Shown here in pieces: positions 8,350-19,300 of a stretch of 64,000 nucleotides of DNA. Under the pieces are notes generated by a model that saw only the letters and a program-made list of their open reading frames with translations, did no database searches and had not been told where the DNA came from. Made by a program: the position numbers and the translations under genes. This stretch comes from Lacinutrix sp. 5H-3-7-4 (lineage in GTDB: Bacteria; Bacteroidota; Bacteroidia; Flavobacteriales; Flavobacteriaceae). The stretch covers positions 248,001 to 312,000 of the forward strand of contig NC_015638.1 of assembly GCF_000211855.2 (NCBI RefSeq), written 5' to 3'. The stretch's first letter is position 1. Every line of letters starts with the position of its first letter.

Positions 8350-11300
8350 ATGAAAAGGATCCTACTAAGTACATTATTTTTTATTTTCTCGTTTATTTCT
8401 TTCGCTCAACAACCTAATGACTGTGCTAATGCTCTTACGGTTTGTGGAGATTCAGATGTTGTTTTAGATGTTAACGGACCTGGAAACAATAGTAACGAAT
8501 TTCCTAACTCTTGCCAAAGTAATGAAAACAATAGCTTATGGCTAGAAGTAACTGTAACAACAACAGGTACTTTAGCATTTACATTAACTCCTAATAGCAA
8601 TAATATTACTGAGGACTACGATTTCTTTATTTTTGGACCAAACACAACATGTGGTAATTTAGGACCAACGATAAGATGTTCTACAACAAATCCTCAATCA
8701 TCTGGTCAAGCAAATAATTTAACAGGGTTAAGTACTTCTGAAACAGACAACTTTGAAGGTCCTGGTGCTGCTGGAAATAGTTTTGTAAGTGCTATAAATG
8801 CTAATGCAGGAGATACATATTTTATTGTTATAGATAGACCTATTGGTAATAGTCCTTTTAGTTTAACTTGGACTGGTACCGCACAATTTGCCAATGCTCC
8901 AACCAGCGAAACAGATCCTTCTGGAAATGCTTTAGATTTAACTGAATGTGATTCGGTAGCGCCATTTAATGATGGTCAAACACCTTTTAATTTAGAAGAA
9001 AACACGCCTCTAATTATAGGATCGCAACCAGATGTAGCTGTGGCATACTATGAATCTGAAAGTAATGCTAATATCGCTTCAAACCCATTAACAAGCCCAT
9101 ATATTAGTAACAGTAACGGACAAACTATTTATGCTACAATTACTAATACATCTACAGGTTGTTTTACTATTCAAGAATTTCAATTATTAATAAATAACAA
9201 TACTACTGCTGCACAGCCTTCAAACCTAGAACTTTGCGACGATTCTTCAAACGATGGCGTAGAAATATTTGATTTAACAACCGAGGAAGCAGTTATTTTA
9301 AACGGTCAAGATCCAGCCAATTACACGGTAAGTTATTACGAGCAACCAGGTGATGTAGCAACAAGTACCAATGCAATAGCAACACCAGGAGCTTACCCAA
9401 ATATGTCAAGTCCACAAACCATATATGTTCGTGTAGACGATAACTCTAATCCAGCATGTTTTGGCGAAACAAGTTTTACAATAACGGTTAATCCAGAAGA
9501 CGATTCGACCTTTACCATGCAACCAACCTGTGATGGAGCTACTGTAGATACAGTAGCCACACCAGGCGGCACCTATGTATTAAATCCAGATCCTGCAGAT
9601 GGCTCAGTAATAGATGCAACAACAGGAACAATAACCGACGGATTATCAGGCGCGAGTTACACTGTAGATTATACAACAAATGGCACCTGTCCATCAACAA
9701 GTTCATTTACAGTAACAGTAGATATAACCAATGATGCTTCATTTACTATGAATGCTACCTGTGATGGTGGAATAGTAACAAGCGAAGCCACACCAGGCGG
9801 TACCTATGCATTTAATCCAATACCAACAGATGCTGCTAGTATAGACCCAGTAACAGGAACAGTAACAGGAGCCACATCTGCCACTGTTTATATGGTAGAA
9901 TATAGCTTAGGAGGCGCTTGTCCGTCATCAACAATAGAAACGCTAACCGTTTTAACTACCGATGATGCTAGTGTAACCTACACACCAACCTGTGATGGTG
10001 GCGTTGTAGATTCAGAAGCCACACCAGGCGGAAGCTATGCATTTAATACTGTGCCAACAGATGGTGCGATTTTAGATACCACTACAGGCGCTATAACCGG
10101 AGGCACACCAGGAGCAAGTTACACCGTAGATTATACAACAAATGGTAGCTGTCCAGCAACAAGTACAACAACTGTAACAGCCAACCCACTACCAACAGTA
10201 GTAACACCAACACCTTTAGAAGTATGTGATGATGCGACACCAGATGGAATAACAGCAATAGATTTAACATTAAAAAATCAAGAGATATCAGGCGGAAATC
10301 CAGCCTATACAGTAAGCTATTATTTTACACCATTAGACGCAATAAATGCGACCAATCCATTAGCCATACCTTATACCAACCAAACACCAAATATGCAAAC
10401 GGTATATGTTCGAGTAGAAGATGCAAACACGGGATGTTTTGATACAACGAGTTTAGAATTAGTAGTTGAGCAAGCACCAGTAGCCTTTACACCAGCAGCT
10501 TTAGAATACTGTGATCCAGACAGTGATGGGTTTGGAGAGTTTATGCTATCAGATACCGAAGCAGAAATCACAGCAGGCGCACCAGGACTAACAGTCACTT
10601 ACCATGAAACGATGGCCGATGCTATGAATAATGTTAATGCCTTATCAAGTCCTTACAATAACATTGTAGCAAACATGCAAACAATTTATGTACGAGTAGA
10701 AAGCTCTACCATAGCAACAGACTGTGCGAGTTTTGTAGAACTTGTATTAATAGTCAACCCAACACCACAAATAACCGATCCAACAGCGTTAGAAGTTTGT
10801 GATGATAATGCCGATGGTTTTGCTACATTTAATTTACCAAGTAAAGATGCCGAGATTCTAAATTTATTAGATACCGATCCAACAAACGATTTAGATCCAA
10901 CGCAATACACAGTAACATATTATATAACACCAGGCGATGCTATGGCAGGTACAAACCCAATAGCAACACCAAACGCTTATGTTAATACTAGTAACCCGCA
11001 AATAGTACATGTACGAGTAGAAGACACAGCTAATGATTGTTTTACAAACACGACATTAGAGCTTATAGTTAACCCATTACCAGTACTTGTGCAACCAGAT
11101 CCTTTAGCCTTGTGTGATGTTAATAATCCAGGAGATGAAGTAGAAGCCTTCACTTTAGAAGATGCAAATGCACAAATACTAAACGGTCAAACGGGTATAA
11201 CACTAACATACTTTGATACACAAGCAGGAGCCGATACTAATGATGCAGCCGCACAAATATTCAGTCCATATACCAATACTGTAAACCCACAAACAGTATA

Positions 11301-14268
11301 TGTACGAGCAGAAAATGATAACACAGGCTGTGTAAGCACGATCACATTAGACCTTCGTGTCAATCCATTACCATCACCAGTTGCAATGCCAGCAGCTATT
11401 GAAGAATGTGATGATGATAATGATGGTTTTGCAAGTTTCGATTTAGACGCCCAAAGTGCTATAATCACCAATGGAGAGCCAGATATCACTATTAGTTACT
11501 ATGAGACGCAAGATGATGCTATGAATATGGTAAACCCATTAGTGAGTCCATACAATAATATTGTAGCCAATATACAAACCATTTATGTTTTAGCAGAAAA
11601 TGATAACACAGGCTGTTTTACAATAGTCGAAATGCCATTAATTGTACAACCAGCACCAGTAGTACCATTAGATATCGAGGACTATATTATTTGTGATGAC
11701 GATGATGATGGATTCAATCAATTTGATTTTGATGCAGTAATTACACCACAAATCTTTACAGCAGGACAAACAGCGGCAGATTTCACACTAACGTATCACA
11801 CAACACAAGCTAATGCCGATTCAGGAAACAACCCAATTATTAATACCAGTAACTATACAAATAACTCTAACCCACAAACCATTTACATTCGATTAGAGAG
11901 TAATACTAATGGATGTGTTACTACAGGAGAATTTATAATACGTGTAGAGTTTCCACCAGTATTAGATCCAAACTACGATAATGAGTTAGCACAATGTGAT
12001 GATTTAGACGCTAACTATATGGAAGCCAATGACGGTTTCACTTCTTTTGATTTAACAGTAGAAGATTCAGAAATAGTAAATGGCAACAACAGTTGGGTTG
12101 TAACCTATTATGAAACAATGGCAGATGCTCAAGGCGATGTAAATGCAATAGCAGACCCAACCAACTATACCAATACCATGAATGGTCCACAAACACTTTA
12201 TGTACGTGTGACCGATAACGATACAGGGTGTTTTTCATTTACAACAGTGACATTACGAGTACTTCCAAACCCATCACCAACACCAGATCCAGAAGATTTG
12301 ATAGTGTGTGATGATACCAACGCAGGTGATTTAATAGAAGTTTTCGATTTAACACAAAATGAAATAGCAATTATTAATGGAGAATTAAATGTAACGGCAA
12401 GTTACTACACCAGTCAAGACGATGCCATTACAGGAAACAATGCAATAGCAGACCCAACAATGCATACTAATGAAGATCCAAACAATCCAGGAACAGGTAT
12501 AACACCACAAACCATTTATGTACGTCTAACCAATGGCGATGATAACACAGGATTAAACGGTACAGGATGTTACAGTTTAGTAAGTTTTGATGTTATTGTA
12601 AACCCATTACCAACAGTAACACCAGTAGACGATTATATTATTTGTGAGCTGTTTAATGATGGTATGGCCGATTTTGATTTAGACGGCACGATGACAGCAG
12701 CAATATTAAACGGTCAAGACCCGTCAATATTCACTGTAAGTTATCATGAAACACAGGCAGAAGCAGATGCAGCCATCAATGGATTAAACAGTCCGTATAC
12801 CAATATTACCAATCCACAAACCATATATGTAAACATCACCAATACTATTACAGGCTGTGATGTAGCGACACTAAACTTTAATATAGAAGTACAAGAAGCA
12901 GCACAAGCCAATCCAGATGGAGTAGCAATAGTATATGAGCAATGTGATGACAATATGGAGTTTGATGGCGACCCAAGTAACGATACAGTACAGTTTAATT
13001 TAGAAACACAAAACCCATTTGTTTTAGATGGACAAGACGCTAATAACTACACTGTAAGTTACTATGAAAATCAAGCAGATGCAGATGCAGGTACAAACCC
13101 ATTACCATTTTTATACGAAAACACTAGTAATCCACAAGTAATTATTGTTCGTGTAGATAATGATACCATGATAGTAACACCAATAAGTTTAGACCTAAGC
13201 AGTTTAACAACAGGATTAGATGTTGATAGTGATGGAAATATAGATACAATAGATACCAATGGCGATGGCGTGTTCGATATAGTAGATATCAATGGCGATG
13301 GCATAGCAGAAGGATTTGATAGTGATGCCGATGGTATTATAGATTATATAGATTTAGATGGCGATGGCAATGGTGATTTAGTAGACCTAAATAACGATGG
13401 CGTTGTAGATAATGGTCAAGACAGTTCAATATGTTATGAAACCGCTGAAGTTACTCTACAAGTCAACCCGTTACCAGCCTTTGATTTAGACGATAGTTAC
13501 CTACTATGTATCAATACTAATGGTACAGAAGTAGTAAACTCACCACTAGTAGATACAGGTTTAGATGCTTCATTATATAGTTTTGAATGGAGCTATGAAG
13601 GCAATGTTATGGCAGGAGAAACAGGACCATCAATCATGCCAACCGAAGGCGGAAACTATAGTGTAATAGTAACAGATACCTCTACAAGTGCAAATACAAT
13701 GTGTATGAGTAGTGATAGTACTGTGGTAGATGTAAGCGAACCACCAGTAATTAGTTACGAGCTATTAACAGCAGCCTTTGCAGACCAACACGATGTGCAA
13801 GTAACGGCAAGCGGAAGCACAGCAACTTCAATAGCCGTGTATGAATTTAGTTTAAACGGTGGTGCTTGGCAATTAGGAACAGCAAATGCAGATGGAAGTT
13901 ACAGTCACACCTTTACCAACATACCAGCAGGCGGTATAGTTGTAACCGCAAGAGATGTTAATGGTTGTGGAGAAGTAAGTGAAGAAATCATGGTACTAGA
14001 CTACCCAGTTTACTTTACACCAAATGGTGATGGTTATAACGAAACATGGAATATATATAGCATCTCAAATTACCCAGATGCTAAGATTTACATCTTTGAT
14101 CGTTTTGGAAAACTATTAAAACAAATAAGTCCATTAGGCGATGGTTGGAACGGAACTTACAATGGTAACCCAATGCCAACAAGTGACTACTGGTTTACAG
14201 TAGAATATACAGACACAGCAACAAATACTAAAAAGCACTTTAGAGCACACTTTACATTAAAGCGTTAA
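8350..14268 (+). CDS. Giant secreted T9SS type B protein with 12 + 3 repeat modules and a calcium-binding repeat
   Basis: A protein of 1972 residues. A signal peptide (1-19, ending SFAQ) precedes an N-terminal adhesin-like domain beginning QPNDCANALTVCGD (about 20-190). The middle has twelve copies of the CDD...DG...FDL / PQTIYVRV...TGCF module and, after the second copy, three copies of a different module built on T-C-D-G-G/A...A-T-P-G-G-T/S-Y. Six exact 11-residue D-x-D/N-x-D-G repeats (residues 1623-1688), resembling thrombospondin type 3 or dockerin calcium loops, sit inside the last module. An Ig-like segment and the type B sorting domain (YFTPNGDGYNETW ... HFTLKR) end the protein. Base composition is less AT-rich than in its neighbours from about 9500 on. 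Likely surface adhesin or filament; cargo-specific helper genes are absent here. Confidence 0.88.
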   Translation: MKRILLSTLFFIFSFISFAQQPNDCANALTVCGDSDVVLDVNGPGNNSNEFPNSCQSNENNSLWLEVTVTTTGTLAFTLTPNSNNITEDYDFFIFGPNTTCGNLGPTIRCSTTNPQSSGQANNLTGLSTSETDNFEGPGAAGNSFVSAINANAGDTYFIVIDRPIGNSPFSLTWTGTAQFANAPTSETDPSGNALDLTECDSVAPFNDGQTPFNLEENTPLIIGSQPDVAVAYYESESNANIASNPLTSPYISNSNGQTIYATITNTSTGCFTIQEFQLLINNNTTAAQPSNLELCDDSSNDGVEIFDLTTEEAVILNGQDPANYTVSYYEQPGDVATSTNAIATPGAYPNMSSPQTIYVRVDDNSNPACFGETSFTITVNPEDDSTFTMQPTCDGATVDTVATPGGTYVLNPDPADGSVIDATTGTITDGLSGASYTVDYTTNGTCPSTSSFTVTVDITNDASFTMNATCDGGIVTSEATPGGTYAFNPIPTDAASIDPVTGTVTGATSATVYMVEYSLGGACPSSTIETLTVLTTDDASVTYTPTCDGGVVDSEATPGGSYAFNTVPTDGAILDTTTGAITGGTPGASYTVDYTTNGSCPATSTTTVTANPLPTVVTPTPLEVCDDATPDGITAIDLTLKNQEISGGNPAYTVSYYFTPLDAINATNPLAIPYTNQTPNMQTVYVRVEDANTGCFDTTSLELVVEQAPVAFTPAALEYCDPDSDGFGEFMLSDTEAEITAGAPGLTVTYHETMADAMNNVNALSSPYNNIVANMQTIYVRVESSTIATDCASFVELVLIVNPTPQITDPTALEVCDDNADGFATFNLPSKDAEILNLLDTDPTNDLDPTQYTVTYYITPGDAMAGTNPIATPNAYVNTSNPQIVHVRVEDTANDCFTNTTLELIVNPLPVLVQPDPLALCDVNNPGDEVEAFTLEDANAQILNGQTGITLTYFDTQAGADTNDAAAQIFSPYTNTVNPQTVYVRAENDNTGCVSTITLDLRVNPLPSPVAMPAAIEECDDDNDGFASFDLDAQSAIITNGEPDITISYYETQDDAMNMVNPLVSPYNNIVANIQTIYVLAENDNTGCFTIVEMPLIVQPAPVVPLDIEDYIICDDDDDGFNQFDFDAVITPQIFTAGQTAADFTLTYHTTQANADSGNNPIINTSNYTNNSNPQTIYIRLESNTNGCVTTGEFIIRVEFPPVLDPNYDNELAQCDDLDANYMEANDGFTSFDLTVEDSEIVNGNNSWVVTYYETMADAQGDVNAIADPTNYTNTMNGPQTLYVRVTDNDTGCFSFTTVTLRVLPNPSPTPDPEDLIVCDDTNAGDLIEVFDLTQNEIAIINGELNVTASYYTSQDDAITGNNAIADPTMHTNEDPNNPGTGITPQTIYVRLTNGDDNTGLNGTGCYSLVSFDVIVNPLPTVTPVDDYIICELFNDGMADFDLDGTMTAAILNGQDPSIFTVSYHETQAEADAAINGLNSPYTNITNPQTIYVNITNTITGCDVATLNFNIEVQEAAQANPDGVAIVYEQCDDNMEFDGDPSNDTVQFNLETQNPFVLDGQDANNYTVSYYENQADADAGTNPLPFLYENTSNPQVIIVRVDNDTMIVTPISLDLSSLTTGLDVDSDGNIDTIDTNGDGVFDIVDINGDGIAEGFDSDADGIIDYIDLDGDGNGDLVDLNNDGVVDNGQDSSICYETAEVTLQVNPLPAFDLDDSYLLCINTNGTEVVNSPLVDTGLDASLYSFEWSYEGNVMAGETGPSIMPTEGGNYSVIVTDTSTSANTMCMSSDSTVVDVSEPPVISYELLTAAFADQHDVQVTASGSTATSIAVYEFSLNGGAWQLGTANADGSYSHTFTNIPAGGIVVTARDVNGCGEVSEEIMVLDYPVYFTPNGDGYNETWNIYSISNYPDAKIYIFDRFGKLLKQISPLGDGWNGTYNGNPMPTSDYWFTVEYTDTATNTKKHFRAHFTLKR
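13216..13413 (+). repeat. Six tandem 33-bp repeats coding DxDxDG calcium-loop motifs
   Basis: Six consecutive 33-nt units encode 11-residue repeats such as IDTNGDGVFDI and IDLDGDGNGDL. The Asp/Asn spacing matches EF-hand-like loops of thrombospondin type 3 and dockerin repeats, so calcium binding is likely. They interrupt the twelfth CDD module of the 1972-residue protein between its VRVDND strand and the terminal CYETAEVTLQVNPLP strand. Confidence 0.85.
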
Positions 14269-14304
14269 AACTAAAGTAAAACACATAGTAAATAGTAAAC
14301 ACAA

Positions 14305-14337
14305 AAAAATCTGAACGATTCGTTCAGGTTTTTTTAT
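14305..14337 (+). terminator. Rho-independent terminator
   Basis: Stem AATCTGAACG / CGTTCAGGTT (one G-T wobble) with a 3-nt loop, followed by a run of seven T. It ends the 1972-residue gene. Confidence 0.88.
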
Positions 14338-14389
14338 TTAATTCATCCTCACTTATTATTTGTATTTTTAAGTTCCTTAAGCTTAAAAA

Positions 14390-16228
14390 ATGAAAAAAAC
14401 ATGTTCTATTTTATTTATAATATTTATACTTCCAGTAATCGTTTGGTGTCAAGATATTTCAATATTTCAACAATTTAATGGAAGGTATGATTATTTAGCT
14501 ATTGGCAATACATTAAATCCCGCAGAAAATAATTTAGTACAATCTTTTTGCGAGATTCTACCATCATCTCAAGCTACACTTAATATTAACAGTTCTTCTA
14601 CTGTAGTTGCAGCATATTTATATTGGGCCGGCTCTGGCTTAGGAGATACTGAGGTCTCTTTAAATGGAACCGCAATTAATGCTGCAGACACTTATAATAC
14701 AATATACACAGATACTACATTAGGAGATTTAAATTACTTTTCCTGTTATGCAGATGTCACGAATCAAATAATTAACGAAGGCAATACTGTTTACGAATTA
14801 ACAAACCTTGATATTTCTGAAACTTTAGCTAATAATCCTGGGCATTGCGCCAGGCGAACAAATTTTGCAGGTTGGAGTATTTATGTAATATATGAAAACC
14901 CTACACTTCCTCTTAATCAAGTCAATTTATTTCAAGGATTAGAAATTATAAATCGTAATGTAACAGAAAAAACAATTTTTCTTGATAATGTAAATGTACT
15001 CGATAATGATAATGCTAAAATAGGTTTTTTGGCTTGGGAAGGCGACAATGCTTTAAACTATGGAGAAACCTTATCTATAAATGGAAATATAATTTCTAAT
15101 CCACCACTAAATTTAGCAGATAATGCCTTCAACGGGACTAATACTTTCACTAATGACACAGGTTTTTATAATGGAGATTTAGATGTATATAGTATAGAAA
15201 ACAATATAAATATTGGAGACACACAAGTTGAAATAAAACTAACTACAGGAGATTTTAATGAATTTGGAACTTTTCAAGCCGATTTAATTTTAATTAATAA
15301 CATTATAACCGTACTTAATAGCCAATTACCAGATGCGACAATAGACGTTATAGGAAATGTGACTAATTGCGGAGATAGAAATATAACTTTAGATTACATT
15401 GTAAACAATACAAACAGTACAGATCCCTTACCTGCAGGAACACCAATAGCATTTTATGTAAATAACCAACTAATTGAACAAACAATAACAAACAATATTA
15501 TAGGAATAAACGAAAATGAAACAGCCACAATAGAAATAAGTATTCCAAGTAATATTCCAAACGATTTTATATTAGAAGTCTATGTTGATGACGATGGCTT
15601 AGGAAACAGTACAGTAATAGAGATTTTAGAAAACAACAATAGCACAAACTTAGCTGTATCATTAATTCCATTACCTGAAACAATAGAATTACCACCATTA
15701 AACAATTGTAATGAAGGTTATAATACCGCAACTTATGATTTAGAATTAATTTTAATTGAAATAAACTCTAATAACTATTTTAATTTTTTATTTTATGAAA
15801 CTACCGAAGACCTTCAGAATAATACTAACCAAATTATAAACATAAATAATTACCAATCACAACAAACACCACAAACACTATATATTAAAGCAGAAACAAC
15901 AAACTGTTTTGATATTTTCAAATTCAATTTAATAACAGAAAATTGTCCGCCATTTATTCCGCAAGGCTTTTCACCTAATAATGATGGTTATAACGATTAT
16001 TTTAATATTCAAGGACTCTATACTATTTTCCAGGAACATGAGTTATTAATTTATAGCCGTTATGGCAATCTTATATTTATTGGTGACGACTCAAAAAAAT
16101 GGTATGGTTTTTCTAATCACGGTATTAACGACGGAAAACGCGTACCAACAGGTACATATTTTTATGTTTTAAAACTTAATTATAAAAATTCTTCTCCAAA
16201 GGTTGGTTGGGTTTATTTAAATAGATAA
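14390..16228 (+). CDS. Secreted T9SS type B protein with DUF3344-like N-terminus
   Basis: A protein of 612 residues with a signal peptide (about 1-20, ending WCQ). The N-terminal half carries SSSTVVAAYLYWAGSG and YFSCYADVT motifs, which I associate with DUF3344-like surface domains. A CARDB-like segment follows (about residues 320-420), then one degenerate copy of the cluster module (CNEGYNTATYDL ... TPQTLYIKAETTNCF). The C-terminal domain begins FSPNNDGYNDYFNIQG and ends GWVYLNR with VPTGTYFYVLKL. It is a more distant branch of the gliding-motility C-terminal family than the other four, which end HF-x-L-x-R. Expected location: cell surface. Confidence 0.8.
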   Translation: MKKTCSILFIIFILPVIVWCQDISIFQQFNGRYDYLAIGNTLNPAENNLVQSFCEILPSSQATLNINSSSTVVAAYLYWAGSGLGDTEVSLNGTAINAADTYNTIYTDTTLGDLNYFSCYADVTNQIINEGNTVYELTNLDISETLANNPGHCARRTNFAGWSIYVIYENPTLPLNQVNLFQGLEIINRNVTEKTIFLDNVNVLDNDNAKIGFLAWEGDNALNYGETLSINGNIISNPPLNLADNAFNGTNTFTNDTGFYNGDLDVYSIENNINIGDTQVEIKLTTGDFNEFGTFQADLILINNIITVLNSQLPDATIDVIGNVTNCGDRNITLDYIVNNTNSTDPLPAGTPIAFYVNNQLIEQTITNNIIGINENETATIEISIPSNIPNDFILEVYVDDDGLGNSTVIEILENNNSTNLAVSLIPLPETIELPPLNNCNEGYNTATYDLELILIEINSNNYFNFLFYETTEDLQNNTNQIININNYQSQQTPQTLYIKAETTNCFDIFKFNLITENCPPFIPQGFSPNNDGYNDYFNIQGLYTIFQEHELLIYSRYGNLIFIGDDSKKWYGFSNHGINDGKRVPTGTYFYVLKLNYKNSSPKVGWVYLNR

Positions 16229-16250
16229 AAAAATCATGTATTTCATCGAT

Positions 16251-16285
16251 TAATTTTGCGTTTAAACATAAAAACGTTAATTTTG
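16251..16285 (+). promoter_or_regulatory. Two tandem -7 boxes before the 1606-residue gene
   Basis: Exact TAATTTTG boxes lie at 16251-16258 and 16278-16285, 86 and 59 nt before the ATG at 16344. Either or both could serve the gene. Confidence 0.45.
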
Positions 16286-16343
16286 AGCACTTTAACGAAC
16301 AGATTGAAGTTTAAAAAACTCTGTTTTCATAATTCATTACTAG

Positions 16344-19300
16344 ATGGAAAAGTCCTCAAAAAAAACAGTAAATCATGTTACATTAGTAATGTTATTTATA
16401 AATTTACTTACCCTAAATGCGCAACAAATTACTGTAGACAGTAATCAATCTGCACAAGAATTAATTGAAAATAATTTGGTGCAAGGTTGTGTACAAGTTT
16501 CAAATATATCTTCCCCAATTAATGGAAGTATAAACGGCTTCTCTAGTTTTGGTTATTTTGAAAGAGCTAATTCTAATTTTCCTTTTGAAAATGGTATTGT
16601 ACTATCTTCAGGTAATGTTAACTCTGCAGGAAACATGCAAAATACAAGTGCATTAAATGAAGGTAATGATAACTGGCAATCTGATCCTGATCTAGAAACT
16701 GCTTTAGGTATTAATAATACTTTAAATGCTACAAGTATTCAGTTTAGTTTTACCTCATCATCAAGTACTATACAATTTAATTATATTTTAGCTTCCGAAG
16801 AGTATTTTGCAGATTACCCATGTAATTATTCAGATGGTTTTGCATTTTTAATTAGAGAAACAGGAAGTGGAAACCCATACCAAAATATAGCTATTGTACC
16901 AGGAACTTCGATACCAGTAAATACTAGTACCATACACGATGAAATTGTAGGTTTTTGTCCTGCCGAAAACGAAAGTTATTTTGAAGGCTATAATATTGGA
17001 GACACCAATTTTAACGGAAGAACAACCGTTATGTCTGCATCTGCTAATATTACACCTAATACGCAATACGATATAAAATTAATAATAGCCGATCAAACCG
17101 ATAGAAATTTTGACTCTGCTGTATTTATAGAAGGTAATAGTTTTACAGATAGTGTAGATTTAGGTCCTGATTTTTCTACATGTGATGCTTCTGCAATATT
17201 AAATGCTAATACTAATAATCCTCAAGCAGTTTATAATTGGTATCAAGACAATGTATTAATTAGCGGTGAAAACTCAAGTAGTATAAATGTAAACACATCG
17301 GCTACTTATACTGTAGAAATAACTGTACCTTTAAATAATACTACATGTACTTTTGATGATACTATAAGTGTTACTTTAAACTCTATACAAACCATAGAGT
17401 CGCTTAGTGATTTTGAATTATGCGATGATATAAGTGGCGATGGGACAGAAAATTTTGATTTAACCCAAAAAAACCCAGAATTACTGGCATTATTACCAAA
17501 CTCTAATTACAATATAAGTTATCATGACTCGCAACAAAATGCTATTGATAATACTAATGCCTTTACAAATATTAACAACACTGCAAATCCTCAAACAATT
17601 TATATAAGAGCCGAAGACACCTCTAGTGGTTGTGTATATATGTCGCAAGTAACTTTAGTAGTAAATACAATACCACAAATTACAGATCCTCAAGATGCCG
17701 AAATTTGCAGTAATAGCGATGGTAGTATTGCTCTAACTAGTTTTAATAATGAAATTACAAACGGCGATACTAACTATAGTGTCACTTACCATTATTCTCA
17801 AACAGATGCAGACTCTGGCTCTAACCCAATAGACTCTCCTTATACACCAACAAATACTACAGAGCAACTATTTATTAGAGTAGTAAACGTAAATACAGGA
17901 TGTCTTGCTTTTACAGATATTATTATAAATACTTATAATGCTCCAAACATAAACAATTCTACACAGCAAATTAACGCTTGTGAACAAGACGATGATGGTT
18001 TTGAAACTTTTGATTTAGAAAGTGTTTTATCAGATGTATTACAAGGCGAAACAGGTGTAACAACAACTTTTCACACCTCTATAGAAGATGCACAAAGCGG
18101 TGATAACCCTATAAATAATCCAACAGATTATCAAAATACCATACCAGAGTTTCAAGTTGTTTATATAAGAATTACTAATAACAATAATTCATGTTTTGAA
18201 ATTGTACCTATAGAATTACATACAAACATTCTAGAAACAGGAACAAATATTCGTGATTTTGCTTCGTGTGATGTCGCTCCAGATGATAACATTGGAGAAT
18301 TTGATTTAGCAAATATAACTGTGGTTATAGCAAATGGACTTCCAGATATAACTATAACTTATTATGAAACAGAAGACGATTTAACAAATAATACTAATGC
18401 TATAGATACTTCAAACTTATACAGTGTAGAAAATGAGCAAACACTTTATATTTTAATTGAAGATGCAGACTGTTCAAATACATCAGAGATTTTATTATAC
18501 ATTTTACCATCGGTTACTATTTTAAACGATGCTCCTGTAACCTATTGTGATACAGATCCAGATGGCTTCACCTCTATTCAATTGTCTTCATTTAACGAAT
18601 TAATGGGTCAAGGTATTCCAAATGCGGCCGTTACTTATTATGAAACTCAAACCGATGCTGAAAATTACCAAAATCAACTTCCAGAATTTTATAATAATAC
18701 AACTAACCCAATTACAGTTTTTGTTAGAGTAATTGGTGAAGGTGGTTGTCACGACATAAAACCTCTCGAGATTCAAGTACTACCAGCACCTAATACTAAC
18801 TTACCTACAGATTTTTTAATTTGTGATGATGACCAAGATGGAGCTTCTGTTATAGATTTAACATCAAAAAATAATGAGATTACAAACGATTCTAACGTTA
18901 CTATAACTTATTATGAATCTGAAAATGATGCTAATTCATCTTCAAACGAAATTTTAAATACTACAAATTACAGTACCCAAACTACAACTGTATTTGCTAA
19001 AGTAGAAAACAATACATCTGGATGTTATGCTATTGTTCCTGTTTCAGTTATTATAAATACATTACCTGTATTTACATCTATACCAGACTTTATTATTTGT
19101 GAAACAGACGGTAATCAAACTGCAGATTTTATTTTCTCTAATCATGATGCTGCTGTTTTAAATGGACAAACAGGAAAACAAGTATTGTATTTTGAAACGC
19201 AAAATGATGCTGCAAATAGAACAAATGTTATAGATAAAAATGCAGTTTACAACAATACCTCACAAACACAAGTAATGCATGTTAGAGTAGAAAATGTAAC

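Noticed and set aside
8350-14268. Tandem repeats that might suggest a CRISPR array
   Set aside because: The repeats are in frame, vary in length and code for protein modules; there are no constant short repeats with unique spacers and no cas genes.
16256-16444. Short plus-strand ORF across the start of the 1606-residue gene
   Set aside because: It overlaps a well-supported gene and its promoter boxes, and its product resembles nothing.
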